NCBI GenBank assembly: GCA_028280675.1 | Contig: JANQLI010000129.1 | Location: 6,775-70,774 of the forward strand | Reading direction: 5' to 3' | Source of the DNA: Alphaproteobacteria bacterium | GTDB taxonomy: Bacteria; Pseudomonadota; Alphaproteobacteria; SMXP01 | DNA length: 64,000 nt | Shown: positions 8,731 through 19,591 of the stretch, one piece after another | How positions within the stretch are numbered: position 1 is the stretch's first letter | How the letters are laid out: every line of letters begins with the position of its first letter | Program-made: the position numbers and the translations under genes | Notes under the pieces: model-generated | The model's database searches: none | What the model was told of the DNA's origin: nothing | The model's input: the letters and a program-made list of their open reading frames with translations, nothing else

Positions 8731-8844
8731 AAGACTATCGTATGCCGTTATTATTGAATGATCGCCGCGATCACTTACATATCTCTTATATGTTTTTCTT
8801 CAGATGTGCAAAAGTACGCTGAAAACATAAGTAAATGAGAAACG

Positions 8845-9714
8845 ATGAATTACGTTAAGACAGCCATTCTCCTTGCGGTTTTAACCGCTCTTTTCGGCGC
8901 CATTGGTTACGCTTTGGGCGGGGCAGGCGGCATGATTATCGCTTTGTTGGTGGCGGCGGCAATGAACGTGTTTTCCTACTGGAATGCAGATAAAATGGTG
9001 TTGCGCATGTATAACGCACGCCAAGTCGACGAAAGCACAGCACCAGATTTTGTCCGTATGGTTGGCCGTCTTGCACAAAATGCCAATATGCCGATGCCGA
9101 AGGTGTTTATCATTGAGACGCCCCAACCCAATGCGTTCGCCACCGGACGCAATCCAGAAAACGCCTCTGTCGCAGCGACCACAGGTCTTTTGAAAATGCT
9201 CAATCACGACGAAATCGAAGGCGTGATGGCACATGAACTGGCCCATGTGAAAAACCGCGACACCCTCACCATGACCATTACAGCCACCATAGCAGGCGCT
9301 ATTTCCATGCTTGCCAATTTTGCTTTCTTCATAGGCGGGCGACGCAACAATGGTATTGGCGGCTTAATCGGAACACTGGCCATCATGTTGCTTGCGCCTA
9401 TGGCCGCAGGCCTGGTGCAAATGGCCATCAGCCGCACCCGTGAATACCAAGCGGATAAAATAGGCGCTGAGATTAGCGGCAAACCTGTTGCCTTAGCCAG
9501 CGCCCTTGAAAAAATTTCACAAGGGGCGGCCCGTATTGATTACCAACAAGCAGAAGACAATCCCGCGACAGCGCATCTCTTCATCATCAACCCGCTGCAC
9601 ACAAAGAAGATAGACAATCTCTTCTCTACACATCCCAACACAGAGAACCGCATTGCCCGTCTCTATGAGATGGCCACAGGGATGGAACGGAGCCGCCGCG
9701 GCCCCTGGGGTTAA
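8845..9714 (+). CDS. htpX: Membrane zinc metalloprotease HtpX
   Basis: An inner-membrane M48 protease that takes part in quality control of membrane proteins. Two N-terminal hydrophobic segments (residues 4-22 and 28-46) are followed by the zinc motif HELAH at residues 130-134, with the third ligand likely the Glu of REYQAD near residue 200. Two more hydrophobic segments lie between (about 146-165 and 172-192). The 289-aa length fits the family. The DNA between it and rsmB is short (53 bases), so co-transcription with rsmB is possible. Identity is firm. Confidence 0.95.
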   Translation: MNYVKTAILLAVLTALFGAIGYALGGAGGMIIALLVAAAMNVFSYWNADKMVLRMYNARQVDESTAPDFVRMVGRLAQNANMPMPKVFIIETPQPNAFATGRNPENASVAATTGLLKMLNHDEIEGVMAHELAHVKNRDTLTMTITATIAGAISMLANFAFFIGGRRNNGIGGLIGTLAIMLLAPMAAGLVQMAISRTREYQADKIGAEISGKPVALASALEKISQGAARIDYQQAEDNPATAHLFIINPLHTKKIDNLFSTHPNTENRIARLYEMATGMERSRRGPWG

Positions 9715-9767
9715 CACCACAAAAACACATCTTGGCGACGCGCCGTACCTGTGATCTAAGGCAGGTC

Positions 9768-11093
9768 ATGTCGCAGTCATCACAAACACCGCACGGTCTC
9801 GCATCACGCACCACGGCAACGTATGTATTAGGCCGTATCCTCGATGCAGGGCAGGCCCTTGATCTCGCTTTTGCAGACGCCATAAAAGGGAACCAACAAG
9901 GCCTTGCAGACATGCGTGACCGGGCTTTTGTACGCCGATTGGTCACCCATACCTTGCGGCGTTTGGGTCAGGTCGATGCAGCAATCAAACGCTATCTGAA
10001 AAAACCCATCGCAAAAAAGGACGTCCGTACACGACACATTCTGCGTATTGCGGTGTGTGAAATTCTGTTTCTGGACACGCCGCCACATGCAGCGGTAGAC
10101 ACGGCCGTGTCCCAAGCAAACGCACATGTCAAAACGCGCCACACCAAAGGCATGATCAACGCTGTGTTGCGGCGGATTACCGAAGATAGTGAGACTCTTT
10201 TAAAAGATCTCAGCGATGTCAGTAACACGCCGCGCTGGCTGATAGAGAGCTGGGGCACCGCCTATGGCGATGAAACGGCAAAAGCCATTGCCGATATGCA
10301 CCTGACTGAACCACCCCTTGATCTCATCCTTAAAGCTGACGCTGATTCCGCCGCATGGGCGCGGATATTAGAAGCGGACATTTTACCTACCGGCGCCTTA
10401 CGCCGCCAGGCCGGGGGATCGATTACCGAACTCGCGGGCTTCGATGATGGGCAATGGTGGGTGCAAGACGCGGCCGCAGCCCTTCCCGCCAGTTTAATGG
10501 GTGACATTGAGGGACAGTGCGTCCTAGATCTTTGCGCCGCCCCTGGCGGAAAAACACTGCAGCTCGCCGATCAAGGCGCAATTGTCACAGCACTGGACCG
10601 CTCCAAAAACCGTCTCACGCGTGTGCAGGAGAACCTTGAACGCACAGGCTTAGCGGCCGACCTTATTGCGGCAGATAGTGTAGAATGGCGCCCTGAACAA
10701 CCAGCTCCCTTTGTGCTGCTTGATGCCCCTTGCTCGGCGACGGGAACGCTCCGCAGGCACCCGGATGTGGCGCGCCTCAAGGGACCTAAAGACATCGGCG
10801 CTCTGATCAAAGCCCAAACGCGTCTGCTGGATGCAGCCGCTGAGATGACGGCTCCGGATGGCACATTGATCTATTGCACCTGCTCCCTGCAGCCTGAAGA
10901 AGGCCCCGATCAAATCACCGCTTTTCTTAAGCGCCATCCTGCGTGGCAGCGCAAAGCCATTGTGCCGGAAGAGATTGGCGGCCTCATGGACTGCATTACG
11001 CAGGATGGGGAACTCCGCACCCTGCCCTGTCACTTCGGCGATAGAGGCGGGATGGACGGATTTTTCGCGGCGCGATTGATGAACACATCTTAA
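9768..11093 (+). CDS. rsmB: 16S rRNA (cytosine-C5) methyltransferase RsmB
   Basis: Predicted to methylate C967 of 16S rRNA with S-adenosylmethionine. The 441-aa protein has an N-terminal NusB-like RNA-binding domain (about residues 10-140) and a C-terminal Rossmann methyltransferase domain. The SAM motif VLDLCAAPGGKT starts at residue 252. The two catalytic cysteines of the family are C322 (DAPCSATG) and C372 (YCTCSL). The ATG at 9768 is preferred over a TTG at 9732 because GGCAGGTC lies before it. It ends just upstream of the glycine-zipper lipoprotein. Identity at the level of RsmB/Fmu is strong. Confidence 0.93.
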   Translation: MSQSSQTPHGLASRTTATYVLGRILDAGQALDLAFADAIKGNQQGLADMRDRAFVRRLVTHTLRRLGQVDAAIKRYLKKPIAKKDVRTRHILRIAVCEILFLDTPPHAAVDTAVSQANAHVKTRHTKGMINAVLRRITEDSETLLKDLSDVSNTPRWLIESWGTAYGDETAKAIADMHLTEPPLDLILKADADSAAWARILEADILPTGALRRQAGGSITELAGFDDGQWWVQDAAAALPASLMGDIEGQCVLDLCAAPGGKTLQLADQGAIVTALDRSKNRLTRVQENLERTGLAADLIAADSVEWRPEQPAPFVLLDAPCSATGTLRRHPDVARLKGPKDIGALIKAQTRLLDAAAEMTAPDGTLIYCTCSLQPEEGPDQITAFLKRHPAWQRKAIVPEEIGGLMDCITQDGELRTLPCHFGDRGGMDGFFAARLMNTS

Positions 11094-11180
11094 GCTCAGG
11101 GCCTTAATTTGACCCTTTTCCTCCGCTAAAACTGTCCATGTCAGGTGGGTGGGCTCTATTGCACAACAAGGAGCCACAAA

Positions 11181-11738
11181 ATGTTTAATTTTTTTCAAGG
11201 GGTTAGCCTCAGAACCCCAAAAATTGCCGTGGTGATGGCGGCGGGTCTCGGTCTGTTCCTGAGCGCTTGCGCGCAAGATCTCGGCAATAATACCTATTCC
11301 CGCTCTGCCGTTGGCACCGTTAATCAAATCGCCTACGGCACAGTGGTCAGTACGCGCAATGTCACGATTGATGGCACCAAAACCCATATCGGCACAGGGG
11401 CCGGCGCGGTGATTGGCGGCGTGGCGGGCTCCAATATTGGCGGCAGCCGGGATGAAAATATCGTTGGGGCGGTGGCCGGTGCCGTTCTTGGCGGGATAGC
11501 AGGGAACGCTCTTGAACGCGGCGTAACACGCCAATCCGGTATTGAATATACGGTCCGCGGTGAAAGCGGAGAGATGTTCACAATCGTGCAAACAGCAAAG
11601 TCCGGTTTGATCTATCCCGGCACGCCCGTACAGATCATTTATGGCGCAGATCGGATACGCCTGGTGCCGCAAGGGTATAACCAGGCTTATCAGGACGGCT
11701 ATGCCCCTTATGCCGATGATCCCCGTTTGATTCGCTAA
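11181..11738 (+). CDS. Glycine-zipper outer-membrane lipoprotein (SlyB/17-kDa antigen-like)
   Basis: A 185-aa envelope protein. It has a signal peptide with lipobox LSAC, then the glycine-zipper 2TM region GAGAVIGGVAGSNIGG...GAVAGAVLGGIAGNALE, the pattern of SlyB/Pcp and the rickettsial 17-kDa antigen. The C-terminal domain (YTVRGESGEMFTIVQ...YPGTPVQIIYGADRIRLVPQG) is the SlyB-type beta domain. The start at 11181 is set by AAGGAGCCACAAA. It may bind LPS or stabilise the outer membrane, as described for SlyB, but this is inference. A possible structured RNA follows 24 bases after its stop. Confidence 0.88.
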   Translation: MFNFFQGVSLRTPKIAVVMAAGLGLFLSACAQDLGNNTYSRSAVGTVNQIAYGTVVSTRNVTIDGTKTHIGTGAGAVIGGVAGSNIGGSRDENIVGAVAGAVLGGIAGNALERGVTRQSGIEYTVRGESGEMFTIVQTAKSGLIYPGTPVQIIYGADRIRLVPQGYNQAYQDGYAPYADDPRLIR

Positions 11739-11762
11739 ACCAAACCGTGTTGTGCAGAGACA

Positions 11763-11822
11763 TGTAAGGCTTGCGATGCATTTTGAGAGCGCAGAATGAA
11801 TCTGTCCTGAGCAAGCCTTGCA
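11763..11822 (+). ncRNA. Candidate structured RNA or leader upstream of rpe
   Basis: Bases 11763-11774 pair with 11811-11822 in a 12-bp stem with one G-U pair (core AAGGCTTGC/GCAAGCCTT). Inside it, CATTTT (11779-11784) pairs with AGAATG (11793-11798) around an 8-base loop. No T-run follows, so it is not a standard terminator. It begins 24 bases after the lipoprotein stop and ends 30 bases before the rpe start. It may be a 5' leader of rpe, a 3' processed end of the upstream mRNA, or a small RNA. Confidence 0.35.
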
Positions 11823-11852
11823 CGGGGATTCACATGGTGTTACCCCTTGTCC

Positions 11853-12518
11853 ATGCCGCAACCGATTCGTATAGCCCCTTCAATTCTTGCCGCTGACTTT
11901 GCAAAACTCGGCGAAGAAGTGCGTGCTGTCACCGAAGCTGGTGCGGATTACATCCACATTGACGTGATGGATGGCCATTTCGTGCCGAACCTCACGATTG
12001 GACCGGATGTGGTGAAAGCGTTGCGTCCACATAGCAAAGCTGTGTTTGACGTCCATCTCATGATTTCGCCAGTTGATCCGTATATTGATGAATTTGTCGC
12101 TGCGGGAGCGAATATTATTTCTTTCCACCCCGAAGCGGGGGCACATGCCCATCGCACGGTGCAGATGATCAAAGAGGCAGGTATTAAGGCAGGGATCGCA
12201 TTGAACCCTGCAACCCCAATCGAGGCGATTGACTATTTAATTGACGATCTCGACCTGATCTTGGTGATGAGCGTCAATCCAGGCTTTGGCGGACAAAGCT
12301 TTATCGAATCCCAACTTGCAAAAATTGCTGCCCTCCGCCAGCGTATTAACGACTCAGGGCGCGACATCGACTTAGAGGTAGACGGTGGGATTAATTTTGA
12401 CACCGCTCCAAAAGCCATCGCCGCTGGAGCCGATGTACTTGTCGCCGGAACAGCCACATTTAAAGGCGGACCAAGCGCTTACGCGGACAATATCGCAAGG
12501 ATACGAGGCGGAACGTGA
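11853..12518 (+). CDS. rpe: Ribulose-phosphate 3-epimerase
   Basis: Interconverts ribulose 5-phosphate and xylulose 5-phosphate (pentose phosphate pathway), in the cytoplasm. The 221-aa TIM barrel shows [18 protein letters not shown] at the N-terminus, the metal/catalytic [18 protein letters not shown], the [13 protein letters not shown] loop and LEVDGGIN, all family signatures. The ATG at 11853 is the natural start. Its stop overlaps the GTG start of the heparinase-like gene by four bases, so the two are translationally coupled. Confidence 0.96.
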   Translation: MPQPIRIAPSILAADFAKLGEEVRAVTEAGADYIHIDVMDGHFVPNLTIGPDVVKALRPHSKAVFDVHLMISPVDPYIDEFVAAGANIISFHPEAGAHAHRTVQMIKEAGIKAGIALNPATPIEAIDYLIDDLDLILVMSVNPGFGGQSFIESQLAKIAALRQRINDSGRDIDLEVDGGINFDTAPKAIAAGADVLVAGTATFKGGPSAYADNIARIRGGT

Positions 12519-14299
12519 CAGATGCGACATTGAAGGGTGCCAGGCATGGGCCATCGCGCGGGGAACTCCTCAGTGATATGGCCCACGAGGCCCTGGCGCG
12601 CTCTGCGACATTTCTGCGTGATATATCCTTTCGCTCGTGGCCCTATCGGCTCAGTCTCGCAGGGCCGATGCCGGATCGCTTCCAGTATTATCCCAAAGAT
12701 GTTGACCGCGGATCGCTGCCAATCGCGCAAAGTCTGCTGCAAGGACGCTATGCGTCCCCCGACGGGATGGTGCAAGCCAATCAGAGCACAGCCCCTTGGT
12801 CTCTTGTGCCTCCATCTGACGCCTGGGCCGAAACGTTACACGGTTTTTCCTGGCTCAAACATTTTGACGGTCATCGCACACCTGCTATGCGCGACCACGT
12901 GCATTGGCTCATTACCACATGGATGGAAGACTGCGACCGCTGGAACTCTATCGCCTGGCGTCCTCATGTCATTGGCCGGCGGCTCATTTCATGGTTTAGC
13001 CATGCGAAGCTAATCGCCAATGAAAGCGATCTGATCTGGCGCAGTGAATTGCTGTGCTCAATTGCTAGACAAGCTCGGCATCTCTCCCGCACAGCGAAAT
13101 GGGCGCAGGAAGGGGATGCCAAACTGACAGCCGCCGTCGGCCTTGCTTTTTCAGGACTATGTTTACCGGACGGCGAACACCGCCTTGAGCAAGGGATGAA
13201 TATCCTTCTCGCCGAGTTGGATAAACAGATCTTGCCCGATGGCGGGCATGTGAGCCGGAACCCTTCTGTACAATTGTCAACCTTAGCCGATTTGTGCATG
13301 TTAAAAGACTCGCTCTTAGCGGCGAACTTCCCCGTCCCGCAAGACCTCGATGACATCATCAGCCGCATGGGGCCGATGCTGCGTTTCTTCCGCCATACTG
13401 ACGGCAAGCTTGCTCTCTTTAACGGCTCTGCCGAGAATCAAACCACCACAATTGACGCCTTGCTCGCACGCAAAGATACACGCGGCAAACCCTACGGCTA
13501 TGCGCCCCATTCCGGTTATCAACGTATACAGGCAGGACGCACCTATCTCATCGCGGACACGGCCTCCCCGCCTCAACGCGGTTTTAGTCAAAACGCCCAT
13601 GCTGGCTGTTTGTCGTTTGAAATGAGCATCGGCCGCCATCGTTTGATCGTGAATTGCGGCTCAACAGAAACACGCGGCGGAGATTGGCAAAATGCCAGCC
13701 GCGCGACAGCAGCGCATTCCACTGTAACGTTGGCGGACAAATCCTCTGCACGTTTTCTCAAACGCACTCTGACGGCCAAGCTTCTTGGGCCACGCGTCAC
13801 ACAAGGCCCGAACATGGTGGTGAGTGAACGTGATGAAAACGCGCAGGGTCTGTGGCTCACAACATCACATGATGGCTATGTGGATCGTTTCGGTCTCATA
13901 CATGAACGCCGCCTCTACCTCAGCCGCGATGGAGAAGATTTGCGCGGTGAAGATTGCATCAAAGCGCCTGAAAACGACGCCACGCTATCTTGGTTAACAC
14001 CCCATAGAGGGAAAACATCGACAGCAGTGCCTTTCTCTGTGCGGTTTCATTTGCATCCTGATGTGCGGGTTTCGCAATCCCGTGACGATGGTTCGGTGAT
14101 CATGATGTTACCCAATGGCGATGGCTGGACATTCCGCACCAATTGGCCGTCACCAACTCTTGAGGAGAGCATCTATCTCGGATCTGGCGACGCGCTGAAG
14201 CGCACCACTCAAATCGTGATCAATGGGGTGGCGGATAAAGATGCGCAAACCAGCATCAAATGGGCGATACAGCGCATGAGCACCCTTCCTAAAATCTGA
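12515..14299 (+). CDS. Heparinase II/III family protein
   Basis: A 594-aa protein read from a GTG overlapping the rpe stop (GTGA). The N-terminal two-thirds is an alpha/alpha toroid of the heparinase II/III type ([32 protein letters not shown]). The C-terminal part begins at about residue 360 with [21 protein letters not shown], the conserved start of the heparinase II/III beta-sandwich domain. No signal peptide is visible, so it is probably cytoplasmic. This gene is found beside purH in many alphaproteobacteria. A lyase acting on uronic-acid glycans or an intracellular polysaccharide-linked role is inferred; the substrate is unknown. Confidence 0.85.
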   Translation: MTDATLKGARHGPSRGELLSDMAHEALARSATFLRDISFRSWPYRLSLAGPMPDRFQYYPKDVDRGSLPIAQSLLQGRYASPDGMVQANQSTAPWSLVPPSDAWAETLHGFSWLKHFDGHRTPAMRDHVHWLITTWMEDCDRWNSIAWRPHVIGRRLISWFSHAKLIANESDLIWRSELLCSIARQARHLSRTAKWAQEGDAKLTAAVGLAFSGLCLPDGEHRLEQGMNILLAELDKQILPDGGHVSRNPSVQLSTLADLCMLKDSLLAANFPVPQDLDDIISRMGPMLRFFRHTDGKLALFNGSAENQTTTIDALLARKDTRGKPYGYAPHSGYQRIQAGRTYLIADTASPPQRGFSQNAHAGCLSFEMSIGRHRLIVNCGSTETRGGDWQNASRATAAHSTVTLADKSSARFLKRTLTAKLLGPRVTQGPNMVVSERDENAQGLWLTTSHDGYVDRFGLIHERRLYLSRDGEDLRGEDCIKAPENDATLSWLTPHRGKTSTAVPFSVRFHLHPDVRVSQSRDDGSVIMMLPNGDGWTFRTNWPSPTLEESIYLGSGDALKRTTQIVINGVADKDAQTSIKWAIQRMSTLPKI

Positions 14300-14442
14300 T
14301 AATTGTTGCGAAAATTAGCTTCAAGTCCAAAATGCGCTGCCCGGAATGACTCCCTCTCCCGCAAAAACATGCTATGACTATCGCTTACGGGGGTAGAGTC
14401 CCCTGCCATGTACGGCGTTAGGAATTAAAGGCAGCCATACCG

Positions 14443-16431
14443 ATGACCAAAGCACAAACGCAGCAGCCGCTGATGACCGGACGTATGGCCATCACACTGG
14501 CCCATGATGTGATCATGGCGATGATTGTGATGCAAGGCGTTATATGGCTGCGCTATAGCTTCACTAATTTCGAGCATGGTCCTCTCTACCTCTGGCAAGC
14601 AAGCTTGCTGTATGGGGCTGTGAGTATGAGCATTTTTCTGGCCGTTGGCTTGCCACGCGGCATATGGCGTTACACATCCTTCAATGAATTGATTCAGATT
14701 CTGAAAGCAGTGACGTTTGCGACAATTCTTTTCGTCCCTATTCTGTTTTTGTTTACGCGTCTCGAAGACTTTCCGCGTCTTGTTCCGATCCTGCAATGGC
14801 CCTTACTTGTCGGTGCCCTCTGCTTGCCGCGTATCGCGTATCGCTTGCTTACATCTGGCGATGTAGCGGCGGCGTTCCAATCATATAGCGAAAATCAAAT
14901 ACCGATTTTGTTGTTAGGACCGTCAGACAAAGTTGAACCGTTTATTCGTGAAGCACAGCGCTTAGGCACGGACCGTTTCCCTTATCGTATCGTCGGTCTC
15001 ATTGATCCCGACCCACAACAAACAGGCCATAATGTGCGCGGCAAACGGATTCTCGGCGATCTAACCGCCATACCGGACGTTGTCCGTAAACTGATAGACG
15101 CGGGCCGGGCCCCGCAAAAACTTGTTATGGCTGACCCAGATATGAAGGGCGATACAGTTGGGCAATTGCTTGAAACGTGTGAGGATCTGGGCATTGGCCT
15201 CGCGCGCGCACCGAAACTGACCGACATCCAAGTGAGTGATGGCAACAAGCCCGTGAATATCCGCCCGGTTGATTTGCGTGATCTTTTAGGACGCCCGCAA
15301 AAAGCGCTCGACCGCGAAGCAATGCGGCGGATGATTGCCGGAAAACGCGTTCTCATTACCGGCGCCGGTGGGACCATTGGGTCAGAACTCACACGTCAGG
15401 TTGCAGCTCTTCAGCCCTCCCACATTGCGGTTTTAGATAACAGTGAGTTTAACCTCTACCAAATTGATCTTGAGCTTAAAGAGAGTTTTCCCGACCTGCC
15501 ACGCCGTCAGATATTGGCCGATGTGCGGGATCCAAAGCAAATCGCAAACGTCTTTGCCAATGAACGCCCCGAAATCGTGTTTCATGCGGCGGCCTTAAAA
15601 CATGTCCCTATTGTTGAAGATAATCCAGCCGAGGGCATGCTGACCAATGTTGGCGGAACGCGGCATGTGATTGATGCCTGTCTCGCGCACAAGATCAACA
15701 CCATGGTCATGATCTCAACAGATAAGGCCGTTAATCCATCGAACATGATGGGCGCGAGCAAACGTATCGCGGAGCTGTATTGCCAAGCCCAAGATGTGGC
15801 GCAAAACCACACCCAATTCGTCACCGTGCGATTTGGCAATGTGCTCGGCTCGACCGGCTCTGTCGTGCCCCTCTTTCAAAAGCAACTCGCACGGGGCGGT
15901 CCTTTGACAGTGACGCACAAAGAGATGACCCGTTATTTCATGACAACCGCCGAAGCGGTAGAGCTGGTTCTGCAATCGGCCACACTGCATCTTCATGACG
16001 CCCGCGATCATGGCACTGATGGCCGGATTTTTGTGCTCGATATGGGCAAGCCTGTGAAAATCAGTGCGCTGGCCGAGCGGATTATCCAGCTCGCAGGGCT
16101 GCGACCGTATGAGGATATTGATATTATCTTTACCGGGATGCGCGCAGGCGAGAAATTGCATGAGAGTCTGTTTCACGAACTTGAGAAACTGGTCCCCACC
16201 GAATCGGACGGTATCTTTCTCGCCGCACCGCGCATTATCGATGTGGATCAATTGATTCCAGCGCTGGAACGCCTACTGGATGCCGCTGAGGAGCGTGACC
16301 TTACCAAACTTTTTCGCGTCATGCGCACGCTCGTGCCTGAATATGAAGGCGATAGCGCACCTGCACAGACCGTAGAAGGCAGCACCACATCCCCAGAGAA
16401 AGCGGCTCCCGTGCAAAGCTTGCGCGACTGA
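14443..16431 (+). CDS. Membrane-bound nucleotide-sugar 4,6-dehydratase (FlaA1/CapD/WbpM type)
   Basis: A 662-aa inner-membrane enzyme. Four or so N-terminal membrane helices (about residues 15-120) precede a first Rossmann-like domain with ILLLGPSDKVE, then the catalytic extended-SDR domain starting with LITGAGGTIGSEL near residue 306. The active site has the atypical STDKAVNPSNMMGASK arrangement, with Met436 at the usual Tyr position and Lys440, as in PglF and other long UDP-GlcNAc 4,6-dehydratases. It probably makes UDP-4-keto-6-deoxy-GlcNAc for surface glycans. It lies away from the main polysaccharide locus (20 kb), between the heparinase-like gene and purH. Confidence 0.9.
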   Translation: MTKAQTQQPLMTGRMAITLAHDVIMAMIVMQGVIWLRYSFTNFEHGPLYLWQASLLYGAVSMSIFLAVGLPRGIWRYTSFNELIQILKAVTFATILFVPILFLFTRLEDFPRLVPILQWPLLVGALCLPRIAYRLLTSGDVAAAFQSYSENQIPILLLGPSDKVEPFIREAQRLGTDRFPYRIVGLIDPDPQQTGHNVRGKRILGDLTAIPDVVRKLIDAGRAPQKLVMADPDMKGDTVGQLLETCEDLGIGLARAPKLTDIQVSDGNKPVNIRPVDLRDLLGRPQKALDREAMRRMIAGKRVLITGAGGTIGSELTRQVAALQPSHIAVLDNSEFNLYQIDLELKESFPDLPRRQILADVRDPKQIANVFANERPEIVFHAAALKHVPIVEDNPAEGMLTNVGGTRHVIDACLAHKINTMVMISTDKAVNPSNMMGASKRIAELYCQAQDVAQNHTQFVTVRFGNVLGSTGSVVPLFQKQLARGGPLTVTHKEMTRYFMTTAEAVELVLQSATLHLHDARDHGTDGRIFVLDMGKPVKISALAERIIQLAGLRPYEDIDIIFTGMRAGEKLHESLFHELEKLVPTESDGIFLAAPRIIDVDQLIPALERLLDAAEERDLTKLFRVMRTLVPEYEGDSAPAQTVEGSTTSPEKAAPVQSLRD

Positions 16432-16541
16432 CACACACGGCTTTTACTGCATGGCCTCTATGCATCCTTGGGCCTTTTCCACATAGGAAATCCATGTTAG
16501 GTCGAGGACATATTCACTAACCATCCTCAATGGGTTCTTCT

Positions 16542-18143
16542 ATGTCTGACGTTGCCTCCTCTCCGATTCTCCGTGCTCTCATTTCCGTTTCCGATAAAGA
16601 GGAGCTTGTGGATTTTGCTCAAAGCCTGACGGATCACGGCGTCGAGATTATCTCCACAGGTGGGTCGGCCCGTACATTACGTGAGGCAGGCGTCACCGTG
16701 ACAGAGATTGATGATGTCACCGGATTTCCTGAAATTATGGACGGCCGCGTCAAAACCTTGCACCCGAAAGTGCACGGCGGTCTCCTCAGTGTACGCGACA
16801 ATGCAAACCACATTGCCGCGATGGAAGAGCACGGTATTGAGGGCATTGATCTCTTGGTCGTGAATCTCTACCCGTTTGAAAGCACCGTTGAAGCAGGCGC
16901 GGATTATGCGACGTGCATTGAAAATATTGACATTGGGGGACCAGCACTCATTCGCGCAGCATCGAAAAACCATGCCTTCGTCACTGTGGTCACCGCCAAA
17001 GAAGATTACCCACGTGTGCTGGAAGAGATGAACGCCAATCAAGGCGCGACAACACTTACCCTTCGCAAAGAACTCGCCGCAAAAGCCTATGCCCGCACCG
17101 CCGCTTACGATGCGGCAATCTCAACTTGGTTTGCCGAACACATCGGCGATAAAGCGCCAGCACGCCGCGTGCTTGCAGGGGAGCTCAAGCAGACACTGCG
17201 CTATGGTGAGAATCCCCATCAGGAGGCGGCGTTCTATGTCACCCGCGACACCCGCCGAGGCGTTGCTACAGCCGTACAAGTTCAAGGGAAAGAGCTGAGT
17301 TATAACAATATCAATGACACGGATGCGGCCTTTGAATTGGTGAGTGAATTTGATCCAAAAGACGGCCCAGCGGTAGCGATTATTAAACACGCCAATCCGT
17401 GCGGTGTGGCGCGCGGCGCATCGCTGATTGATGCGTATCAAAAAGCTTTTGCGTGCGATACGGTTAGCGCCTTTGGCGGCATTATTGCACTCAATAGTCT
17501 CCTTGATGGCCCGACAGCGGAAGAAATCTCCAAAATCTTTACCGAGGTGATTATCGCACCTGATGCCGACGATACGGCAAAAGAAATATTGGCGAAAAAG
17601 AAAAACCTGCGCCTTCTTCTCACTGGCGGTTTATCCGATCCTATTGCATCTGGTTTGACCTATCGCACCGTCAGCGGAGGCTTTTTGGTGCAAAATCGCG
17701 ACGCCGGTCAGGTTGGCGGACCCGGTACGAAACTGGAAGTCGTCACCAAGCGTGCGCCAAGTGATCAAGAAATGGCCGATATGCGTTTTGCCTTCACTGT
17801 TGCTAAGCATGTGAAATCAAATGCGATCATCTACGTCAAAGATGGCGCGACAGTCGGCATTGGCGCTGGACAAATGAGCCGTCTCGATTCATCGCGCATC
17901 GCCGCACGCAAATCGCAAGACATGGCGGATGAAGCGGGTGCTTCAGAGCCCGGCACGATTGGATCTGTGGTGGCGTCGGATGCCTTTTTCCCCTTCGCCG
18001 ATGGCTTACTGGCTGCGGCTGAAGCGGGCGCGACAGCAGTGATCCAACCAGGCGGATCCATCCGTGACGATGACGTAATCGCCGCTGCTGATGACGCTGG
18101 TCTTGCCATGGTCTTCACCGGTATGCGCCATTTCCGACATTAA
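16542..18143 (+). CDS. purH: Bifunctional AICAR formyltransferase/IMP cyclohydrolase
   Basis: Performs the last two steps of purine synthesis, AICAR to FAICAR to IMP. The 533-aa protein has the N-terminal MGS-like cyclohydrolase domain ([44 protein letters not shown]) and the C-terminal AICAR transformylase domain ([34 protein letters not shown]). An in-frame ATG 12 bases upstream (16530) is an equally possible start; neither has a strong ribosome site. Its TAA overlaps the stop of the convergent transporter gene by three bases. Identity is certain. Confidence 0.96.
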   Translation: MSDVASSPILRALISVSDKEELVDFAQSLTDHGVEIISTGGSARTLREAGVTVTEIDDVTGFPEIMDGRVKTLHPKVHGGLLSVRDNANHIAAMEEHGIEGIDLLVVNLYPFESTVEAGADYATCIENIDIGGPALIRAASKNHAFVTVVTAKEDYPRVLEEMNANQGATTLTLRKELAAKAYARTAAYDAAISTWFAEHIGDKAPARRVLAGELKQTLRYGENPHQEAAFYVTRDTRRGVATAVQVQGKELSYNNINDTDAAFELVSEFDPKDGPAVAIIKHANPCGVARGASLIDAYQKAFACDTVSAFGGIIALNSLLDGPTAEEISKIFTEVIIAPDADDTAKEILAKKKNLRLLLTGGLSDPIASGLTYRTVSGGFLVQNRDAGQVGGPGTKLEVVTKRAPSDQEMADMRFAFTVAKHVKSNAIIYVKDGATVGIGAGQMSRLDSSRIAARKSQDMADEAGASEPGTIGSVVASDAFFPFADGLLAAAEAGATAVIQPGGSIRDDDVIAAADDAGLAMVFTGMRHFRH

Positions 18144-19555
18144 ACTTTCATCGCGCGCTCTTCTTTGACAGGCAGCAAGAGCAGCGCGCCGATCAGTAAA
18201 AAGACGATGATCACATAAAGGCTGGCGCGTTGTTCCCCGCTGGCACGAGTCGCCACAGCAATCAGCATCGGTGCGAGAAACGTGGTCGCTTTGCCCGATA
18301 AGGCATATAAACCAAAAAATTCCGTGACCAATTCTTTAGGCGCAAGGCGCGCCATCATCGAACGGCTGGCTGCTTGCGCCGGCCCGGAGAAAAAACCGAT
18401 CATTGCGCCGCACACCATATAAGCAAGCTCAGAAACAGAGCTGAAAACCGCATCATCCTGACCCCGCGGCGCGACATCCCATACCCAGAGCACACTTGAC
18501 GGTGTAATGGAAATCGCAAAAACCATCGCCAACACCAACCCGAAGATGGACAGATTCAATGTGCGCTTTGTCCCCCAATGATCGTCCCAAACGCCGCCAA
18601 GAAACGCGCCAATAGACGCAAAGATGGCAAGCACAATGCCGAAAATCCCAAGCTCTGTGATGGACCAGTTAAACAGCGCCACTGCAAACACCCCGCCAAA
18701 GGCAAAAATTGCAGCAAGGCCATCATTGTAAATCATCCGTGCAAAGAGAAAAAGCGCAACATTTTTATAAGACCCTAAACGCTTGAGAGTCTCAAGAAGA
18801 GATCGCAAGCCCCGGCGCATGCCATCGCGCCAATGTATGCCGCTGGAAGGCTGATCCGGTGTGAAAACAAAAAGCGGAATGACAAAGAGTACATACCATG
18901 CCGCCGAAAATGGGCCCGTAAAACGTTCAGGTTCAAACGCCTCCCGTGAGAGACCCAACAATGGTTCCTTGGGAATAAACCCCACATCCATCGTGCCGGG
19001 CAGTGAGAAACCAATCAAGATGATAAAGAGGGCGACCAAACCACCGACATATCCAAGGCCCCAGCCATAGCCACTCAGGCGGCCGAGTTCAGAGGGCACG
19101 GCCAAACTGGGCAGCATGGCGTTGTTAAACACGATGGCGATTTCCATTGTGACACCCGAGAGAATGATCAACGCGGCAATACCCCACACACCATGCGGTG
19201 CACCGGGAATGGCGTACCACAACGCGGCGCAAGACAGCACATAGATTACCGATAGAGAAAACACCCAAGGTTTGCGCGGGCCCGTGGCATCGGCAATCGC
19301 GCCCATTACAGGGCTGGCAATGGCGATAATCAGACCCGAAATACCCAGAGTGAAACCGAGAACTTCTTGCCCGCGCAAGCTGTCGCCCACAAAGCCAGAT
19401 GTGAAATAGGGAAAGAAGATAAACGTTGTAATGAGGGTGAAATAAGGCTGGTTTGCCCAATCAAACATCGCCCAACTGCCCTGACCCAAGCGCGAGGCGG
19501 GCTTGCCGCCTAAAGCTGTCAGGCTTTCGGCAGTGTCTTCTGATCTTTCACCCAT
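18140..19555 (-). CDS. MFS transporter, UMF1/Atg22-like
   Basis: A 471-aa inner-membrane protein with about 12 predicted hydrophobic helices. The N-terminal [23 protein letters not shown] is the hallmark of the UMF1 family (Atg22-like, the yeast vacuolar amino-acid effluxer family). Further features are the MFS loop [13 protein letters not shown] and a second-half [20 protein letters not shown]. Substrate unknown; amino-acid or metabolite efflux is the family expectation. The start at 19555 is uncertain because a TTG 30 bases upstream is in frame. It lies 37 bases after the glutamate dehydrogenase on the same strand, so it may be expressed with it. Confidence 0.85.
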   Translation of the reverse strand: MGERSEDTAESLTALGGKPASRLGQGSWAMFDWANQPYFTLITTFIFFPYFTSGFVGDSLRGQEVLGFTLGISGLIIAIASPVMGAIADATGPRKPWVFSLSVIYVLSCAALWYAIPGAPHGVWGIAALIILSGVTMEIAIVFNNAMLPSLAVPSELGRLSGYGWGLGYVGGLVALFIILIGFSLPGTMDVGFIPKEPLLGLSREAFEPERFTGPFSAAWYVLFVIPLFVFTPDQPSSGIHWRDGMRRGLRSLLETLKRLGSYKNVALFLFARMIYNDGLAAIFAFGGVFAVALFNWSITELGIFGIVLAIFASIGAFLGGVWDDHWGTKRTLNLSIFGLVLAMVFAISITPSSVLWVWDVAPRGQDDAVFSSVSELAYMVCGAMIGFFSGPAQAASRSMMARLAPKELVTEFFGLYALSGKATTFLAPMLIAVATRASGEQRASLYVIIVFLLIGALLLLPVKEERAMKV

Positions 19556-19591
19556 AGAGATGCCCGCATTTGATGATGTCCTCAATGAGGA

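Noticed and set aside
10650..11861. Long minus-strand frame of about 400 codons across rsmB, the SlyB-like gene and rpe start
   Set aside because: It crosses three well-supported plus-strand genes, and its translation is Cys/His/Arg-rich without any recognisable fold.
14380..14400. GGGG-TAGAGT-CCCC hairpin upstream of the FlaA1-type gene as a riboswitch
   Set aside because: Only a 4-bp stem, with no conserved riboswitch core; probably chance.
15715..16251. 178-codon minus-strand frame inside the FlaA1-type gene
   Set aside because: Antisense shadow of conserved dehydratase codons.
16432..16541. GGCC...GGGCC followed by TTTT after the FlaA1-type gene as terminator
   Set aside because: The arms are only four bases of a self-palindrome and the loop is unpaired; too weak to call.
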